This document shows, piece after piece, positions 17,297-25,660 of a DNA stretch of 64,000 nt. The position numbers were made by a program, and so were the translations under genes. Source of the stretch: an uncultured Rhizobium sp. GTDB taxonomy: Bacteria > Pseudomonadota > Alphaproteobacteria > Rhizobiales > Rhizobiaceae. Under the pieces are notes generated by a model that saw nothing but the letters and a program-made list of their open reading frames with translations, made no database searches and was not told the DNA's origin. Location of the stretch: NCBI GenBank assembly GCA_945952415.1, contig CAMFIF010000006.1, forward strand, positions 62,001 through 126,000, read 5' to 3'. Each line of letters starts with the position of its first letter. Position 1 is the stretch's first letter.

Positions 17297-19450
17297 TCAG
17301 TCGCTATAATAGCCGGAATAGGCGTAGCTGTAGGAGGTGAGCTTGCTGCGGTCCTGCTGGTTCAGGATCGTCACGATCTCACTTTCATTGCTCTTGTTTT
17401 CCTTGAGCGCCGTGATTGCTCGCTTGGCACTCGATTGGGGCGTCGAGGCCCATCGAACCACGAAGACGACGAGATCGGCCTGCCGTGCGAGGTAGAGCCC
17501 ATCCACCACCGGTTCCACCGGCGGCGTATCGAGAATGATATAGTCGAAATGGCGCCGGGCATTGGTGAGAAGCCGTGCCATGTTCTCGCCCATCACCACC
17601 TCGTCCGTGGCCACGCTCGACCGGCCGCCGCCCACCAGAACCGTCAGATTGGTTATCGGGTCGCGGGTGGTGAGGGACGGGATGCCGGATGTGCCCACGC
17701 CCTCGCGCAGGAAATTCAGGAAATCCTGGTTGGGCTCGAGGTTGAGATGCTTGTGGATGCTGGGCTTGCGCAGGTCGCAATCGATCAGCAGCGTTCTCTG
17801 GCCGCTCAGCGCATAGGCGCGGGCAAGCGAAAGCGCGATCGTCGATTTGCCCTCGTTCGGGAGCGCTGAACTCACCATCACCAGCCGTCCGCGGGGCACG
17901 CCGTTTTGCGGTGGCGCAAGCTTGCGCCGCTCGCTCTGGTCCAGCGCCAGGCGAAGGCGGCGGATGGATTCGCTGAAATGGGAGAGCGGCGAACTCACCA
18001 TCAGGTCGGAAACGCTGTGATAGGCTCCCGCCTTGTTGAACTCCTCGCCGCCCGCCTGCCGGGGTGTCACGGTGGACAGCGGAGTGCGCAGCACGGCCTC
18101 CACCTGGGATTCGCTGACGAAGCCGCCGATGAAATATTCCCGCAGAACCGCCAGGCCGAGACCGAGCCCCATGGCCATGACGAAGGCGACGGCAAGCACC
18201 AGCTGCTTCTTCGGATAGGAAGGATCGATCGGCGCCAGCGCGGCGGAGACGACACGGCTGTCCGGCAATTGCAGATCGGTCTGGGCGTCGAGGTCCTGTA
18301 GGCGCGAAAGCAGGTTCTGATACTGGTTTCTCGCCACTTCGGCGGATTTCTGCAGGCTGTAGATCTGGGTCAGCACATCGGGCGGCAGGTTGCTCTTAAG
18401 CACGGCGGAGCGGATTTCCTGGCGCAGCGCGTCACCCCGCTCCTGATAGGTGCTGACCGTCTTCTGCAGGTCGTCAAGGCTTGCCTGGGCCTGGGCCTCG
18501 AAGGTCTTGTTGACCTTTTCGAGCTCGGCGCGCAGATCGACCGCGCGGGTAGAGCCCTCGCCGGCATCGGCAATCCTCTTGGTCAGCGCCTCGCGCTGCT
18601 GCTGCAGCGCCTTCAGCGCATCCGAGCCGAGCGAACTTGCCATCTGCTCGAAATCCTGGCTCTGGAGAGCCTGGCGCGCGGCCTCGATCCGGTTAAGTTC
18701 CTGCATGCGGGCGGAAGCGATCTGGTTCAGTTGAGTGCGCAGCGCGCCGACAGCGCTCGAGCCGCCGCTCTGTTCCTCGATCTTGGCGAGATTCTGGTCG
18801 ATGAAGGCGTCGAAGCTCTTCTCGTTTTCGGCAATGGTGGCATTGGCGGCGGTCACCCGCTTCTGCAGCGTGTCGCGGGCAATGAGGGTGCTCGAGACCT
18901 TGGAGCCGATCTGTTCGCGAATATAGGCATCGGTCAGCGCATTGGCGAGGGTCGCTGCCTTGGACGGATCCTCCGATTCCACGCCGACGGAGATGAGATA
19001 GGTGAGGCCGTTCCGCTTCACGGTCACGGCATCCTGCAACTTCCGCATCACGCGGGAGAGAAGCTCATCGCCTTCCGGCGGTGGCGATACGGGCAGGCGA
19101 AGCACGGCGAAGAGGCGGTCCTTCAGACCCACCTTCACCCCGAATTCCGCATCGCTGACCAGATTCTGGTCCTTGATGACATTCAGCAGCACGCGGTCGG
19201 ACTTGAGGATTTCCACTTCGCTTTCGACGCGGGCATTGTCCGTGCTGGCATTGGTTGCCGCCGTCTCCGCGTCGAGAAGGTTCTTGTCCTTGGTATCGAC
19301 GAGAACCAGCGCCGTTGCCGTATAGCGTGGGGTGACCGCATAGACCGCTATGGAAGCAATAACGACAACGGCAAGAATAGTGGACAGAACAAGCCAGAGT
19401 TGACGGCGCAGGATCCCCAGTATCGCCTTCAGATCGATTTCAGCATCCAT
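17297..19450 (-). CDS. Wzc/ExoP-like polysaccharide co-polymerase with tyrosine-kinase domain
   Basis: 717 residues. A Wzz domain with a membrane span at about 18-37, a long periplasmic coiled-coil-rich region, a second span at about 412-435 and a cytoplasmic BY-kinase domain. Walker A is SALPNEGKST near 525, Walker A' is TLLIDCDLRKPS near 558 and Walker B is YIILDTPPVEPV near 637. The C-terminus has the Tyr cluster YSYAYSGYYSD, the expected autophosphorylation sites. It controls chain length and export of EPS together with Wzy. It lies upstream in genome order but transcribes in the same direction as the biosynthetic operon, separated by its own terminator and a long leader, so it is a distinct unit. 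No outer-membrane Wza and no Wzb tyrosine phosphatase is in the window. Confidence 0.92.
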   Translation of the reverse strand: MDAEIDLKAILGILRRQLWLVLSTILAVVVIASIAVYAVTPRYTATALVLVDTKDKNLLDAETAATNASTDNARVESEVEILKSDRVLLNVIKDQNLVSDAEFGVKVGLKDRLFAVLRLPVSPPPEGDELLSRVMRKLQDAVTVKRNGLTYLISVGVESEDPSKAATLANALTDAYIREQIGSKVSSTLIARDTLQKRVTAANATIAENEKSFDAFIDQNLAKIEEQSGGSSAVGALRTQLNQIASARMQELNRIEAARQALQSQDFEQMASSLGSDALKALQQQREALTKRIADAGEGSTRAVDLRAELEKVNKTFEAQAQASLDDLQKTVSTYQERGDALRQEIRSAVLKSNLPPDVLTQIYSLQKSAEVARNQYQNLLSRLQDLDAQTDLQLPDSRVVSAALAPIDPSYPKKQLVLAVAFVMAMGLGLGLAVLREYFIGGFVSESQVEAVLRTPLSTVTPRQAGGEEFNKAGAYHSVSDLMVSSPLSHFSESIRRLRLALDQSERRKLAPPQNGVPRGRLVMVSSALPNEGKSTIALSLARAYALSGQRTLLIDCDLRKPSIHKHLNLEPNQDFLNFLREGVGTSGIPSLTTRDPITNLTVLVGGGRSSVATDEVVMGENMARLLTNARRHFDYIILDTPPVEPVVDGLYLARQADLVVFVVRWASTPQSSAKRAITALKENKSNESEIVTILNQQDRSKLTSYSYAYSGYYSD

Positions 19451-19573
19451 GTATCAGTGCCTGTCAGTTAAAGCGGGTCGCGTCCCGGGGACAGTGGGGG
19501 GACGCACGCAAAAGGTGGTTAGAGTGCTTGTACCAGAATTTGCACGCTCGACAATCCGCTAGCGGAAACATCA
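19451..19573. other. Short gap upstream of the wzc-like gene
   Basis: About 120 bp that should hold the promoter of the wzc-like gene or connect it to the preceding operon. I see no strong hairpin here, so read-through from the phosphatase gene is possible. Confidence 0.35.
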
Positions 19574-20350
19574 TTAATTGCAGGAGAGAACAGAGATTTC
19601 ACCGGTCTTGCGAACTTTCACCCCAGAGAGCAGACCGGTCGCATAGGCGCCCGTATCCACATTCACCCGGGTACCGACGATCTCCACCTTTTCCACCGGC
19701 GTATGGCCATGCACCAGAAGGAATGGATAGTTTTCCACGTCCCCCGAGGGCCTTTTCCAGAGCAGAACGTCGTCTTTCTGAGCATCGAGGTCCCGCTTGG
19801 CGTCAACACCGCCATGGACAAGACAGAGATCGGGGAAATGCACGAGCGAGGGCAGTTTGCCGAGGAAGTCGATATGCTCGTCCGGTACATGCGCCCGCAA
19901 CACCGTTTCCAGGTCGCGCGCATGGCCGGGGATCTTGTAGATGCCGTAGGAATTCAGCGTTTCGAGCCCGCCGAAGCGCAGCCACTGGTGCTGCGGGTGC
20001 GGTTTCAGGAGGAAGTCCAGCATGACCTCCTCATGATTCCCGGCAAGGTTGAGTGTGTCGAATGGCAGTTTCGACCGGGCGGAGAGGCGGTCCAGCACCG
20101 CTGCCGATTCCGGCCCGCGATCCACATAGTCGCCGAGCCGCACCAGCACCTTCTTCCCCTCTTCCCCTTCGGCATCTCTCTCGATGATCTCCTCCAGCCG
20201 CTGGAGCAGGGAGAGGCAGCCATGCACGTCGCCGATCGCATAAACCACATCGGGCATCGTGTCGAAATGCAGCTTGGCGCGCTGCTGCGGTCCCGCGGCG
20301 GTTGCGGAGGGACGCTTGAGGATCGATCCGAGGAATTTCAGGATAGCCAT
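19574..20350 (-). CDS. PPP-family metallophosphoesterase (serine/threonine phosphatase-like)
   Basis: 258 residues with the complete PPP signature: YAIGDVHGC, LVRLGDYVDRGP and NLAGNHEEVM, followed by the later metal ligands in LVHGGVD and LLVHGHTP. These bind two metal ions and hydrolyse phosphoesters; bacterial relatives include phage-lambda-type protein phosphatases and ApaH-like enzymes. It starts within the stop codon of the membrane protein gene before it (TAATG), so expression is tightly coupled, and the wzc-like kinase follows 123 bp later. It could dephosphorylate an EPS regulator or kinase, but this is inference; PPP enzymes do not normally act as the Wzb partner of Wzc. Confidence 0.85.
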   Translation of the reverse strand: MAILKFLGSILKRPSATAAGPQQRAKLHFDTMPDVVYAIGDVHGCLSLLQRLEEIIERDAEGEEGKKVLVRLGDYVDRGPESAAVLDRLSARSKLPFDTLNLAGNHEEVMLDFLLKPHPQHQWLRFGGLETLNSYGIYKIPGHARDLETVLRAHVPDEHIDFLGKLPSLVHFPDLCLVHGGVDAKRDLDAQKDDVLLWKRPSGDVENYPFLLVHGHTPVEKVEIVGTRVNVDTGAYATGLLSGVKVRKTGEISVLSCN

Positions 20351-21753
20351 TATTCTCCGGCCCTTTGCTGTCGCGCCGTGGCCCGCGCGAAGCCGGCGCC
20401 GATCAGCACGCTGAAGAGGAAGGTGACGGCTTCGATCTCGAGGCTGAAATCCACGAGCGAATGCACCGCGCCCACCATGATGGCGCCGAGCGCCGTCAGG
20501 CAGAGGATATCCGCCCCCGGCGTCTGGATGAAATCCTTGAGGAGCCTGAAGACGACGATGCCGAGAATGACCAGCGGCAGGCTGCCGAACAAAACGCCAT
20601 ATTCCACCCAGTTGGCCAGATAGGTGTTGTGGGTCTTGTCCCAGATGAAGTTCACGTTGACGGGGTAATCGTGGAAGAGCGGATAGACATATTCAAAACT
20701 GTTGCCGCCAAATCCCGTCCAGGGCCGGATCTTGATCATCGAGATGACCTGGGCATAGATGTCGAGGCGGATATCGGAATCCTGCGAGGCATCTCCTAGG
20801 CGTTCGATGAAGGTCTGCCCGTGCAGGAAAAGCACGAGGCCAAGCGTCACGATCATGCCGGCAACGGTGAGCCAGACCGGCTTGCCCAGCGATGCGGGTG
20901 GTGATTTCGCGAAAGCTAGCCCGACGACCAGGATCATGCCGCAGAGCGCTGCCGCGACGCCCATGCGGGAATTGCTGGCAAAAAGCGCCGCCAGAATGAC
21001 GAGCCAGCCCACAAGGATCTGCACCACGCCGCCCTTGCCCGTATAGGCATCGATGCGCGATGCCTTGGGATCCTGTGCCCTGGCGGGAAACACGGTGCGT
21101 TCCAGCACCAGCGCCAGGCCCACCACCGTGCCAAACGCCAGGAAGGTCGCATAGCTATTGCGGTTCACGAAGCCCGCGGTGGCCGAACCGAGATAGGAGA
21201 TTTTGGGGATGCCGAGCAGCGTATCGCCGAACTGGTAGCGGAAGGCGAGGCCGATGACGGCGTGGACGACCACGATCCAGTATATGCCACGCAGCATCCG
21301 GTCGGCGCGGCTGCGATTGGCGGCCATTTGTGCGGCAAAGAAGAACAGCAGCCCGTAGCTGACCCAGCGCAGAAAGGCGAGCAGCGTATCGCCGGGCGTC
21401 AGGCTGATCGTCGAAGCGGTCATCTGCAGGTCAGGCGCGGTCGGGGTCGAAAAAGGCGGCAGGAAGCTGCCCAGCGGCAGGATCTGCACGAGCATGTAAA
21501 GCCCCATGGCGCCGAAACAGCCGGCCAGCCCCCATTCGCCATGCACGGTAATCCGGAAGCGCTCATCCGTGCTGGACATGCGGCCGAACCACCACATGCC
21601 CGTAAGCCCGAGAAGGGTGGCCCACATGGCCCAGAAAATTGGCCGGTTGCTGCCGAACAGCAGGGGTGAAATGGCGAGAATCGGCAGGATCACCCAAAAG
21701 AGGCGATCATTGAGTTCCGAGCGAACCGAGGAGCGGCGTTGGAAAGAGGCCAT
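20350..21753 (-). CDS. O-antigen ligase / polymerase family membrane protein (second copy)
   Basis: 467 residues with about 11-12 predicted membrane spans and the Wzy_C-type loop: DSDIRLDIYAQVISMI, WTGFGGNSFEYVYPL and WDKTHNTYLANWVEYG. It is only generally similar to the 434-residue protein at 8072-9376 and has the GC-rich codon use of the core genome. It overlaps the phosphatase start by one base and follows an unknown membrane-anchored protein by 31 bp. It could be the EPS polymerase, a polymerase for a different polymer, or a ligase; its linkage to the wzc-like gene favours a role in EPS. Confidence 0.82.
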   Translation of the reverse strand: MASFQRRSSVRSELNDRLFWVILPILAISPLLFGSNRPIFWAMWATLLGLTGMWWFGRMSSTDERFRITVHGEWGLAGCFGAMGLYMLVQILPLGSFLPPFSTPTAPDLQMTASTISLTPGDTLLAFLRWVSYGLLFFFAAQMAANRSRADRMLRGIYWIVVVHAVIGLAFRYQFGDTLLGIPKISYLGSATAGFVNRNSYATFLAFGTVVGLALVLERTVFPARAQDPKASRIDAYTGKGGVVQILVGWLVILAALFASNSRMGVAAALCGMILVVGLAFAKSPPASLGKPVWLTVAGMIVTLGLVLFLHGQTFIERLGDASQDSDIRLDIYAQVISMIKIRPWTGFGGNSFEYVYPLFHDYPVNVNFIWDKTHNTYLANWVEYGVLFGSLPLVILGIVVFRLLKDFIQTPGADILCLTALGAIMVGAVHSLVDFSLEIEAVTFLFSVLIGAGFARATARQQRAGE

Positions 21754-21784
21754 GGAAAAACCGTAAAGGGAGAAAATTCAACAA

Positions 21785-22465
21785 TCAATGGGGACGGGCA
21801 AGCCGGCGGACATTCCAGAGAAAACGCTTCTGGTCCTCCTGGGGCAGTTTTTCCACCACCGCAACCACCCGTTCGCGAAAAAGCGGATCCGTATTGTAGC
21901 GGGTCGCCAGAAACTCGCTGCCGACATAGCTTTTCGCAAGAAGCTGGAGGTCCGCCTTGTGTCGCTTCAGATTGTCGGCGGAAAGCCAGCCGAAATTGTT
22001 TTCCGCGAGTTCCGCCCGCTTTTCGGCCAGCCACTGCTCGTGGGAAGCGGTCTTGTAGGCCATGGCGAGATGGTCGTTGAAGGCCGCCGCATCAAGCCGG
22101 CCGATCGCACCATAGGCTGCGGTCAGCCAGCCCAGGCTGAAGGGCGGCACGGAGGTGACGGCTTCCCCGGATATGCGACGGCACGTGTCGATGAAGGCAT
22201 ATTTCTCTGGCGTCACTGCGCCGCTTGCGCGGATGCGGTCGAGCCCGGTGTAGCATTCCCGCATCGCCAGATGGCGGGAATAGGTGGAGACACCGAAAAA
22301 GCCGTTCGCCGCGGCAAACTCTTCAAAGAAGCGCGCTTCGTGGGATCGAGGCAGGAAAAACGGCCGCGATTCCCAGAAGAGGATCGTGGCGGAAGCCAAA
22401 AAGAATAAACCAAGAGCAAAGACGGCAACGATTCTGCGCTGCGCGGAAAGGGCATTATCAAACAC
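21785..22465 (-). CDS. Hypothetical membrane-anchored protein in the EPS locus
   Basis: About 226 residues that I cannot assign. An N-terminal membrane helix (IVAVFALGLFFLASATILFW) is followed by a soluble, probably periplasmic, mostly helical domain with Tyr/Arg-rich stretches such as GVSTYSRHLAMRECYTGLDR. Two cysteines (in RECYTG and DTCRRI) could pair. The GTG at 22465 has GAGG 8 bases upstream; an in-frame ATG at 22483 is also possible but sits directly on the T tail of the preceding terminator with no ribosome site. It is first of a three-gene unit with the O-antigen-ligase-like protein and the phosphatase, so an accessory role in polymer assembly is plausible. Confidence 0.7.
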   Translation of the reverse strand: MFDNALSAQRRIVAVFALGLFFLASATILFWESRPFFLPRSHEARFFEEFAAANGFFGVSTYSRHLAMRECYTGLDRIRASGAVTPEKYAFIDTCRRISGEAVTSVPPFSLGWLTAAYGAIGRLDAAAFNDHLAMAYKTASHEQWLAEKRAELAENNFGWLSADNLKRHKADLQLLAKSYVGSEFLATRYNTDPLFRERVVAVVEKLPQEDQKRFLWNVRRLARPH

Positions 22466-22485
22466 GCGAGACACCTCAACCATAT

Positions 22486-22510
22486 AAAAAGGGCCCTCTG
22501 CGGGCCCTTT
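22486..22510 (-). terminator. Rho-independent terminator of the small secreted-protein gene
   Basis: On the minus strand: AAAGGGCCC, five-base loop, GGGCCCTTT, extended by further T's. The stem is perfect and 9 bp long. It ends the transcript of the gene at 22534-22941 immediately before the next gene begins. Confidence 0.85.
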
Positions 22511-22533
22511 GAAAGCTGGCGGTCGTCAACAAG

Positions 22534-22941
22534 TCAGTTGTTGCTGCCGCGCGGTCCGTCGAAACCACCGGTCGCGCCGGGATCATCGATTGCGGCGGTC
22601 TGGATGTCCTGGTTGCCGAGCGAGGACGCGATCTGCTGAACGCGCTGCTGGTCTTCCACGGAATTATAGAGCTGGGCAGCCTGGCTGATCGCAGCGGCAG
22701 CGCAGGAGCTGGCAGCCGGCGAAGAATACTTGGTGTTTGCCAGGTCGAGCACGAAAGCATCGAGAGCGGAACGGCGGGCATCGCCCGAGAGCTTCGCGAT
22801 CGAAGACAGCTGTGCAGAGATGGCTGCACCAGCGGCTCCGGGGGCGGAAGCGCAAGCGGCGCTGGCGCCGGCAGCATGGGCCATGCCTGCGCCCAGAAGG
22901 GTGCCGGCGACGACGAAGGTAAACAGGGTCTTCTTGCTCAC
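22534..22941 (-). CDS. Small secreted alanine/serine-rich protein of unknown function
   Basis: 135 residues. A clear signal peptide (KKTLFTFVVAGTLLGAG, cleaving after AHA) is followed by a mature domain rich in Ala and Ser with two cysteines (SAACASAPG and ASSCAAAAI), probably a disulfide, and a Gly/Asp/Asn-rich tail (DDPGATGGFDGPRGSNN). The GTG at 22941 was chosen because GAGGAG lies 7 bases upstream. It has its own strong terminator, so it is probably monocistronic and possibly well expressed. The neighbourhood suggests an envelope or EPS-associated role; no family was recognised. Confidence 0.7.
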   Translation of the reverse strand: MSKKTLFTFVVAGTLLGAGMAHAAGASAACASAPGAAGAAISAQLSSIAKLSGDARRSALDAFVLDLANTKYSSPAASSCAAAAISQAAQLYNSVEDQQRVQQIASSLGNQDIQTAAIDDPGATGGFDGPRGSNN

Positions 22942-23253
22942 CGTGTGACTCCTCACTTTTGATCCTATATTACGTGGAACGTGTATCTCACGATTTTAAG
23001 TCGCATGCAAGCTGTTTACTGCCGGTTAAGCAAGAATTTCTCCCATCCCCTTGAAGCTACAGGGGCGGCGCGGCGCCGTCGCAGAGTCGAACGGGATCGC
23101 CTGTGAGTCATGCTGCATTAAATCCGCGCAAGTATAGCGCTTTAACTTGGATTGATAACAACAAGTTCCGGTGGCTTTCGGGAAAACTTGCCTCCTTTTC
23201 CCGCAGAGGCGGCGGAAATGATGAAAAGGAAGGCATTTTACTCTTTACGAAAA
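22942..23253. other. Intergenic region between the secreted-protein gene and the BTLCP protease gene
   Basis: Holds the promoter of the leftward secreted-protein gene near 22950-23030 and, at its right end, the terminator of the protease gene. No coding frame is supported. Confidence 0.4.
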
Positions 23254-23276
23254 GACCGCCGGGCTTGCCGGCGGTC
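23254..23276 (-). terminator. Rho-independent terminator of the BTLCP protease gene
   Basis: Minus strand reads GACCGCCGG, a five-base loop, CCGGCGGTC and then TTTTCG. A perfect 9-bp GC stem located 30 bp past the stop codon. Confidence 0.85.
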
Positions 23277-23304
23277 CCTGAAAACTGGGGTAGTCGGATC
23301 CATT

Positions 23305-23877
23305 TCAGGAATTGCGCCAGCGCATCGGGTTGGCGGTGGAGACGCTGACCAGGCGGTAGGGCATGGCCTGGCGCTTGACGATGACGCTGCGCAGGTTGTC
23401 GAGCACGAACTCGCCGGCGGAGGTCTTGACGAAGAGCACCGCATGGCCTTCGCCGGCGCGGGTCTTCACCACGGCGAGGCGGAGCGCGCCAGCCGGAATG
23501 CCGGCCCGGATCAGGCGGCTGCGCTTGGTCAGCGCATAGTCCTCGCAATCGCCGGCGGTCGGGTTCAGGCTCCAGACATCGCCGGAGTCATGGCGCGGGC
23601 GGATGCTGGAATTGACCGAACGGTTCACCGAGGCGAGGATCGAGCGGACCTTCGAATTGTAGGCCACCGAGCCATGGCGGCTGCCGTTCTTGCATTCGCT
23701 GCGATATTTCAGGCAGAAAAGCTGGAAGGCGAGCGGCGCCGGGCGGCCGAGATTGAATTCCTGGCGCGCAGGGCCCTGGCGGCTAAAGGAGCCGAGACCG
23801 AAGGCGTTCGCCGGAGAAATGGCAGCTGTCATGAGGGTTGCGACAGCAGCAACTGCAATGAAAAGCTTCTTCAGCAT
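23305..23877 (-). CDS. Transglutaminase-like cysteine protease (BTLCP family)
   Basis: 190 residues. Signal peptide (KKLFIAVAAVATLMTAAI, cut after ANA) and a periplasmic papain-like domain of the BTLCP (LapG-related) family. The Cys is in TAGDCEDYALTKRSRL, the His in GEGHAVLFVKT and the Asp in EFVLDNL, giving the full catalytic triad in the expected order. I chose the ATG at 23877, since the 28 residues encoded upstream are hydrophilic and would bury the signal peptide. LapG members cut surface adhesins under c-di-GMP control, but many rhizobial BTLCPs have no LapD partner and none is visible here. It is a single-gene unit next to the EPS locus. Confidence 0.82.
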   Translation of the reverse strand: MLKKLFIAVAAVATLMTAAISPANAFGLGSFSRQGPARQEFNLGRPAPLAFQLFCLKYRSECKNGSRHGSVAYNSKVRSILASVNRSVNSSIRPRHDSGDVWSLNPTAGDCEDYALTKRSRLIRAGIPAGALRLAVVKTRAGEGHAVLFVKTSAGEFVLDNLRSVIVKRQAMPYRLVSVSTANPMRWRNS

Positions 23878-24221
23878 GGTCTTGTCCCTGTCTGAGTACC
23901 GAATGGATCGGCTTCTTTTTCTTGTTCTTTCGAATTCATTCCGGGTCAGCAGATGCATCATGCCGGGGTCTTGTTCAGGCGCCCGTTCTGCTTCTTGAGG
24001 TCAAATTAGCGGACAAGAATTTCGAACCGGCTAAGTCGATAGATACAATTTTATCGGATCGCGTTTTTTCGGGATTCCGCACAATCATCCTGCATCGAAA
24101 GGGCACGAAATCCGCCCGGGCCCCGGGCTTCCGTGCCGGATCGGGACGGATCGGCCGCTCTGGCGAGGGCGGCCGGTGCCTGCTAGAGAAATCGGTGAAA
24201 CTGGAAAAGGGGAGGGCCCAA
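23878..24221. other. Divergent promoter region between BTLCP protease and NTF2-like gene
   Basis: About 340 bp with no supportable gene. It should contain the promoters of both neighbours. Open frames that cross it on either strand lack ribosome sites and family resemblance. Confidence 0.4.
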
Positions 24222-24623
24222 ATGGCGGAGAGCGGAGACCGTGCGGCGATCAAGGCGCTGATTGCCGATTATTTCGAGGCGCTCTATCGGGGGGATACGG
24301 CCCTCTTTGCGGCGATCTTCCATCCTGATGCCCGGCTCTACACGGTCGCGAAGGATCAGCCGGCGGATGCGGAGACGGTGACCGTCATCGACCTGCCGGC
24401 CTATCTCGAGATCATTGCGAACCGCGAGGCGCCGGCATCCGTTTCTGCCCCACGCCTCGAACGCATCCTGTCGATCGACGTGCCGACGGCGGTCACGGCG
24501 CATGTGCGGGTAGAGGAGCGCTTCTTCGCCAAATTCTTCACCGACGAGCTGACCCTCGTGAAGGCGAACGGCCGCTGGATGATCGTCTCCAAGGTCTGGG
24601 ATTTCGAGCTTCTGGCGGATTGA
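24222..24623 (+). CDS. NTF2-like protein (lumazine-binding-like family)
   Basis: 133 residues. The pattern IKALIADYFEALYRGD, IFHPDARLYTV and VKANGRWMIVSKVWDFE is that of small NTF2-fold proteins annotated as nuclear transport factor 2 family or putative lumazine-binding. The fold forms a hydrophobic pocket; functions range from isomerases to unknown binders, so no reaction can be given. The ATG at 24222 follows GGGGAGG. It stands alone, tail-to-tail with the LysR gene 3 bp away. Confidence 0.75.
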   Translation: MAESGDRAAIKALIADYFEALYRGDTALFAAIFHPDARLYTVAKDQPADAETVTVIDLPAYLEIIANREAPASVSAPRLERILSIDVPTAVTAHVRVEERFFAKFFTDELTLVKANGRWMIVSKVWDFELLAD

Positions 24624-24626
24624 GGC

Positions 24627-25538
24627 TCAGAGCGGCGCGCCGCCGCCGAAGGACAGGCTCAGGAACTCCGTGAAGGTGCGGGTTGCCGGCGATTGCGGCT
24701 TGCCGCGGTTCCAGGCCACGCCCACATCCATGGTGGGGATTTCGGCCACCACGTTGCGCAGCTCGATCCGCTGCCCCTCCAGCGACCAGGGACGATAGAC
24801 CATGTCCGAGAGGATGGTGATGCCGATGCCATCGGCCACGAAGCTGCGCACCGCCTCTACCGAGGATGTGGTGAAGATCACCTTGGGCTCCAGCCCGGCC
24901 TGCTGCCAGTAGCGGCCCGCCGTCTCGCTCGCCTCGTCCACCGTCAGCATCACATAGGGTTCGCGCGCCACGTCCTCGAGGGTGATCGTCTCGACGGAGA
25001 GCAGCGGGTGCTCGGCCGGCAGCCAGAGCCGGCGGCGCGAGCGGAGCAGCGTCTCGAAGGCCAGATGGGTCTTGTCGCGCAGGTTGGAAACCAGCATCAC
25101 CGCCATGTCCAGGCTTCCCTGGTTGAGACGCTCCTCCAGAAGATCGCGCGGCAGCTCCTGCAGCTCCACCCGTATCTTCGGATAGGTGCGCTGGAAGCGG
25201 GCATAGAGGCGGGGCAGGAAATAGCCGAGAACCGTATAGGTCGCACCCACCCGCACCACGCCTGACAGCGCCGTTTCCTCGGTGAGCGGCGCACGCTCGG
25301 CGGCATTCACCGCTGCCATCACGTTGCGCGCATGGGTGAGAAAACGCGAGCCCTCCGCCGTCAGCACGACGCCCGATGCGAGCCTCCGGAAGAGACTCAC
25401 GCCGAGATTGTCCTCCAGCTGCTTGATGGCTGTCGTTACCGCCGATTGCGAAACGTTGAGCAGGATCGCGGCTTGCGAAACCTGCCCGGAATCAGCGGTT
25501 GCAATGAAGTAGCGGACCTGTTTGATCGACAGAGGCAT
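24627..25538 (-). CDS. LysR-family regulator, probable regulator of the pxpA operon
   Basis: 303 residues. Typical winged helix-turn-helix (KQVRYFIATADSGQVSQAA, then SQSAVTTAIKQLEDNLG) and a periplasmic-binding-like effector domain. It is transcribed away from pxpA with a 122-bp intergenic region containing an ATACGA-N12-TCGTAT inverted repeat, the usual architecture for a LysR activator of the divergent operon with autorepression. The coinducer would be the substrate of, or a product from, that operon. Confidence 0.88.
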   Translation of the reverse strand: MPLSIKQVRYFIATADSGQVSQAAILLNVSQSAVTTAIKQLEDNLGVSLFRRLASGVVLTAEGSRFLTHARNVMAAVNAAERAPLTEETALSGVVRVGATYTVLGYFLPRLYARFQRTYPKIRVELQELPRDLLEERLNQGSLDMAVMLVSNLRDKTHLAFETLLRSRRRLWLPAEHPLLSVETITLEDVAREPYVMLTVDEASETAGRYWQQAGLEPKVIFTTSSVEAVRSFVADGIGITILSDMVYRPWSLEGQRIELRNVVAEIPTMDVGVAWNRGKPQSPATRTFTEFLSLSFGGGAPL

Positions 25539-25552
25539 TATCTGTTTTTTTG

Positions 25553-25576
25553 ATACGAGGGATCACTTCTTCGTAT
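25553..25576. promoter_or_regulatory. Candidate LysR operator between lysR and pxpA
   Basis: ATACGA (25553-25558) and TCGTAT (25571-25576) form an interrupted inverted repeat 15 bp from the LysR start and 85 bp before pxpA. It has the T-(N)-A dyad character of LysR sites, though spacing is longer than the T-N11-A core. Confidence 0.45.
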
Positions 25577-25660
25577 TTTACAATGTTTCCCGCCTGCGGC
25601 AAGGTCCATCAAAAGCCGGGAAAAACCGGCCGGGAACCGAAAAATCTGCGGAGGATGACT

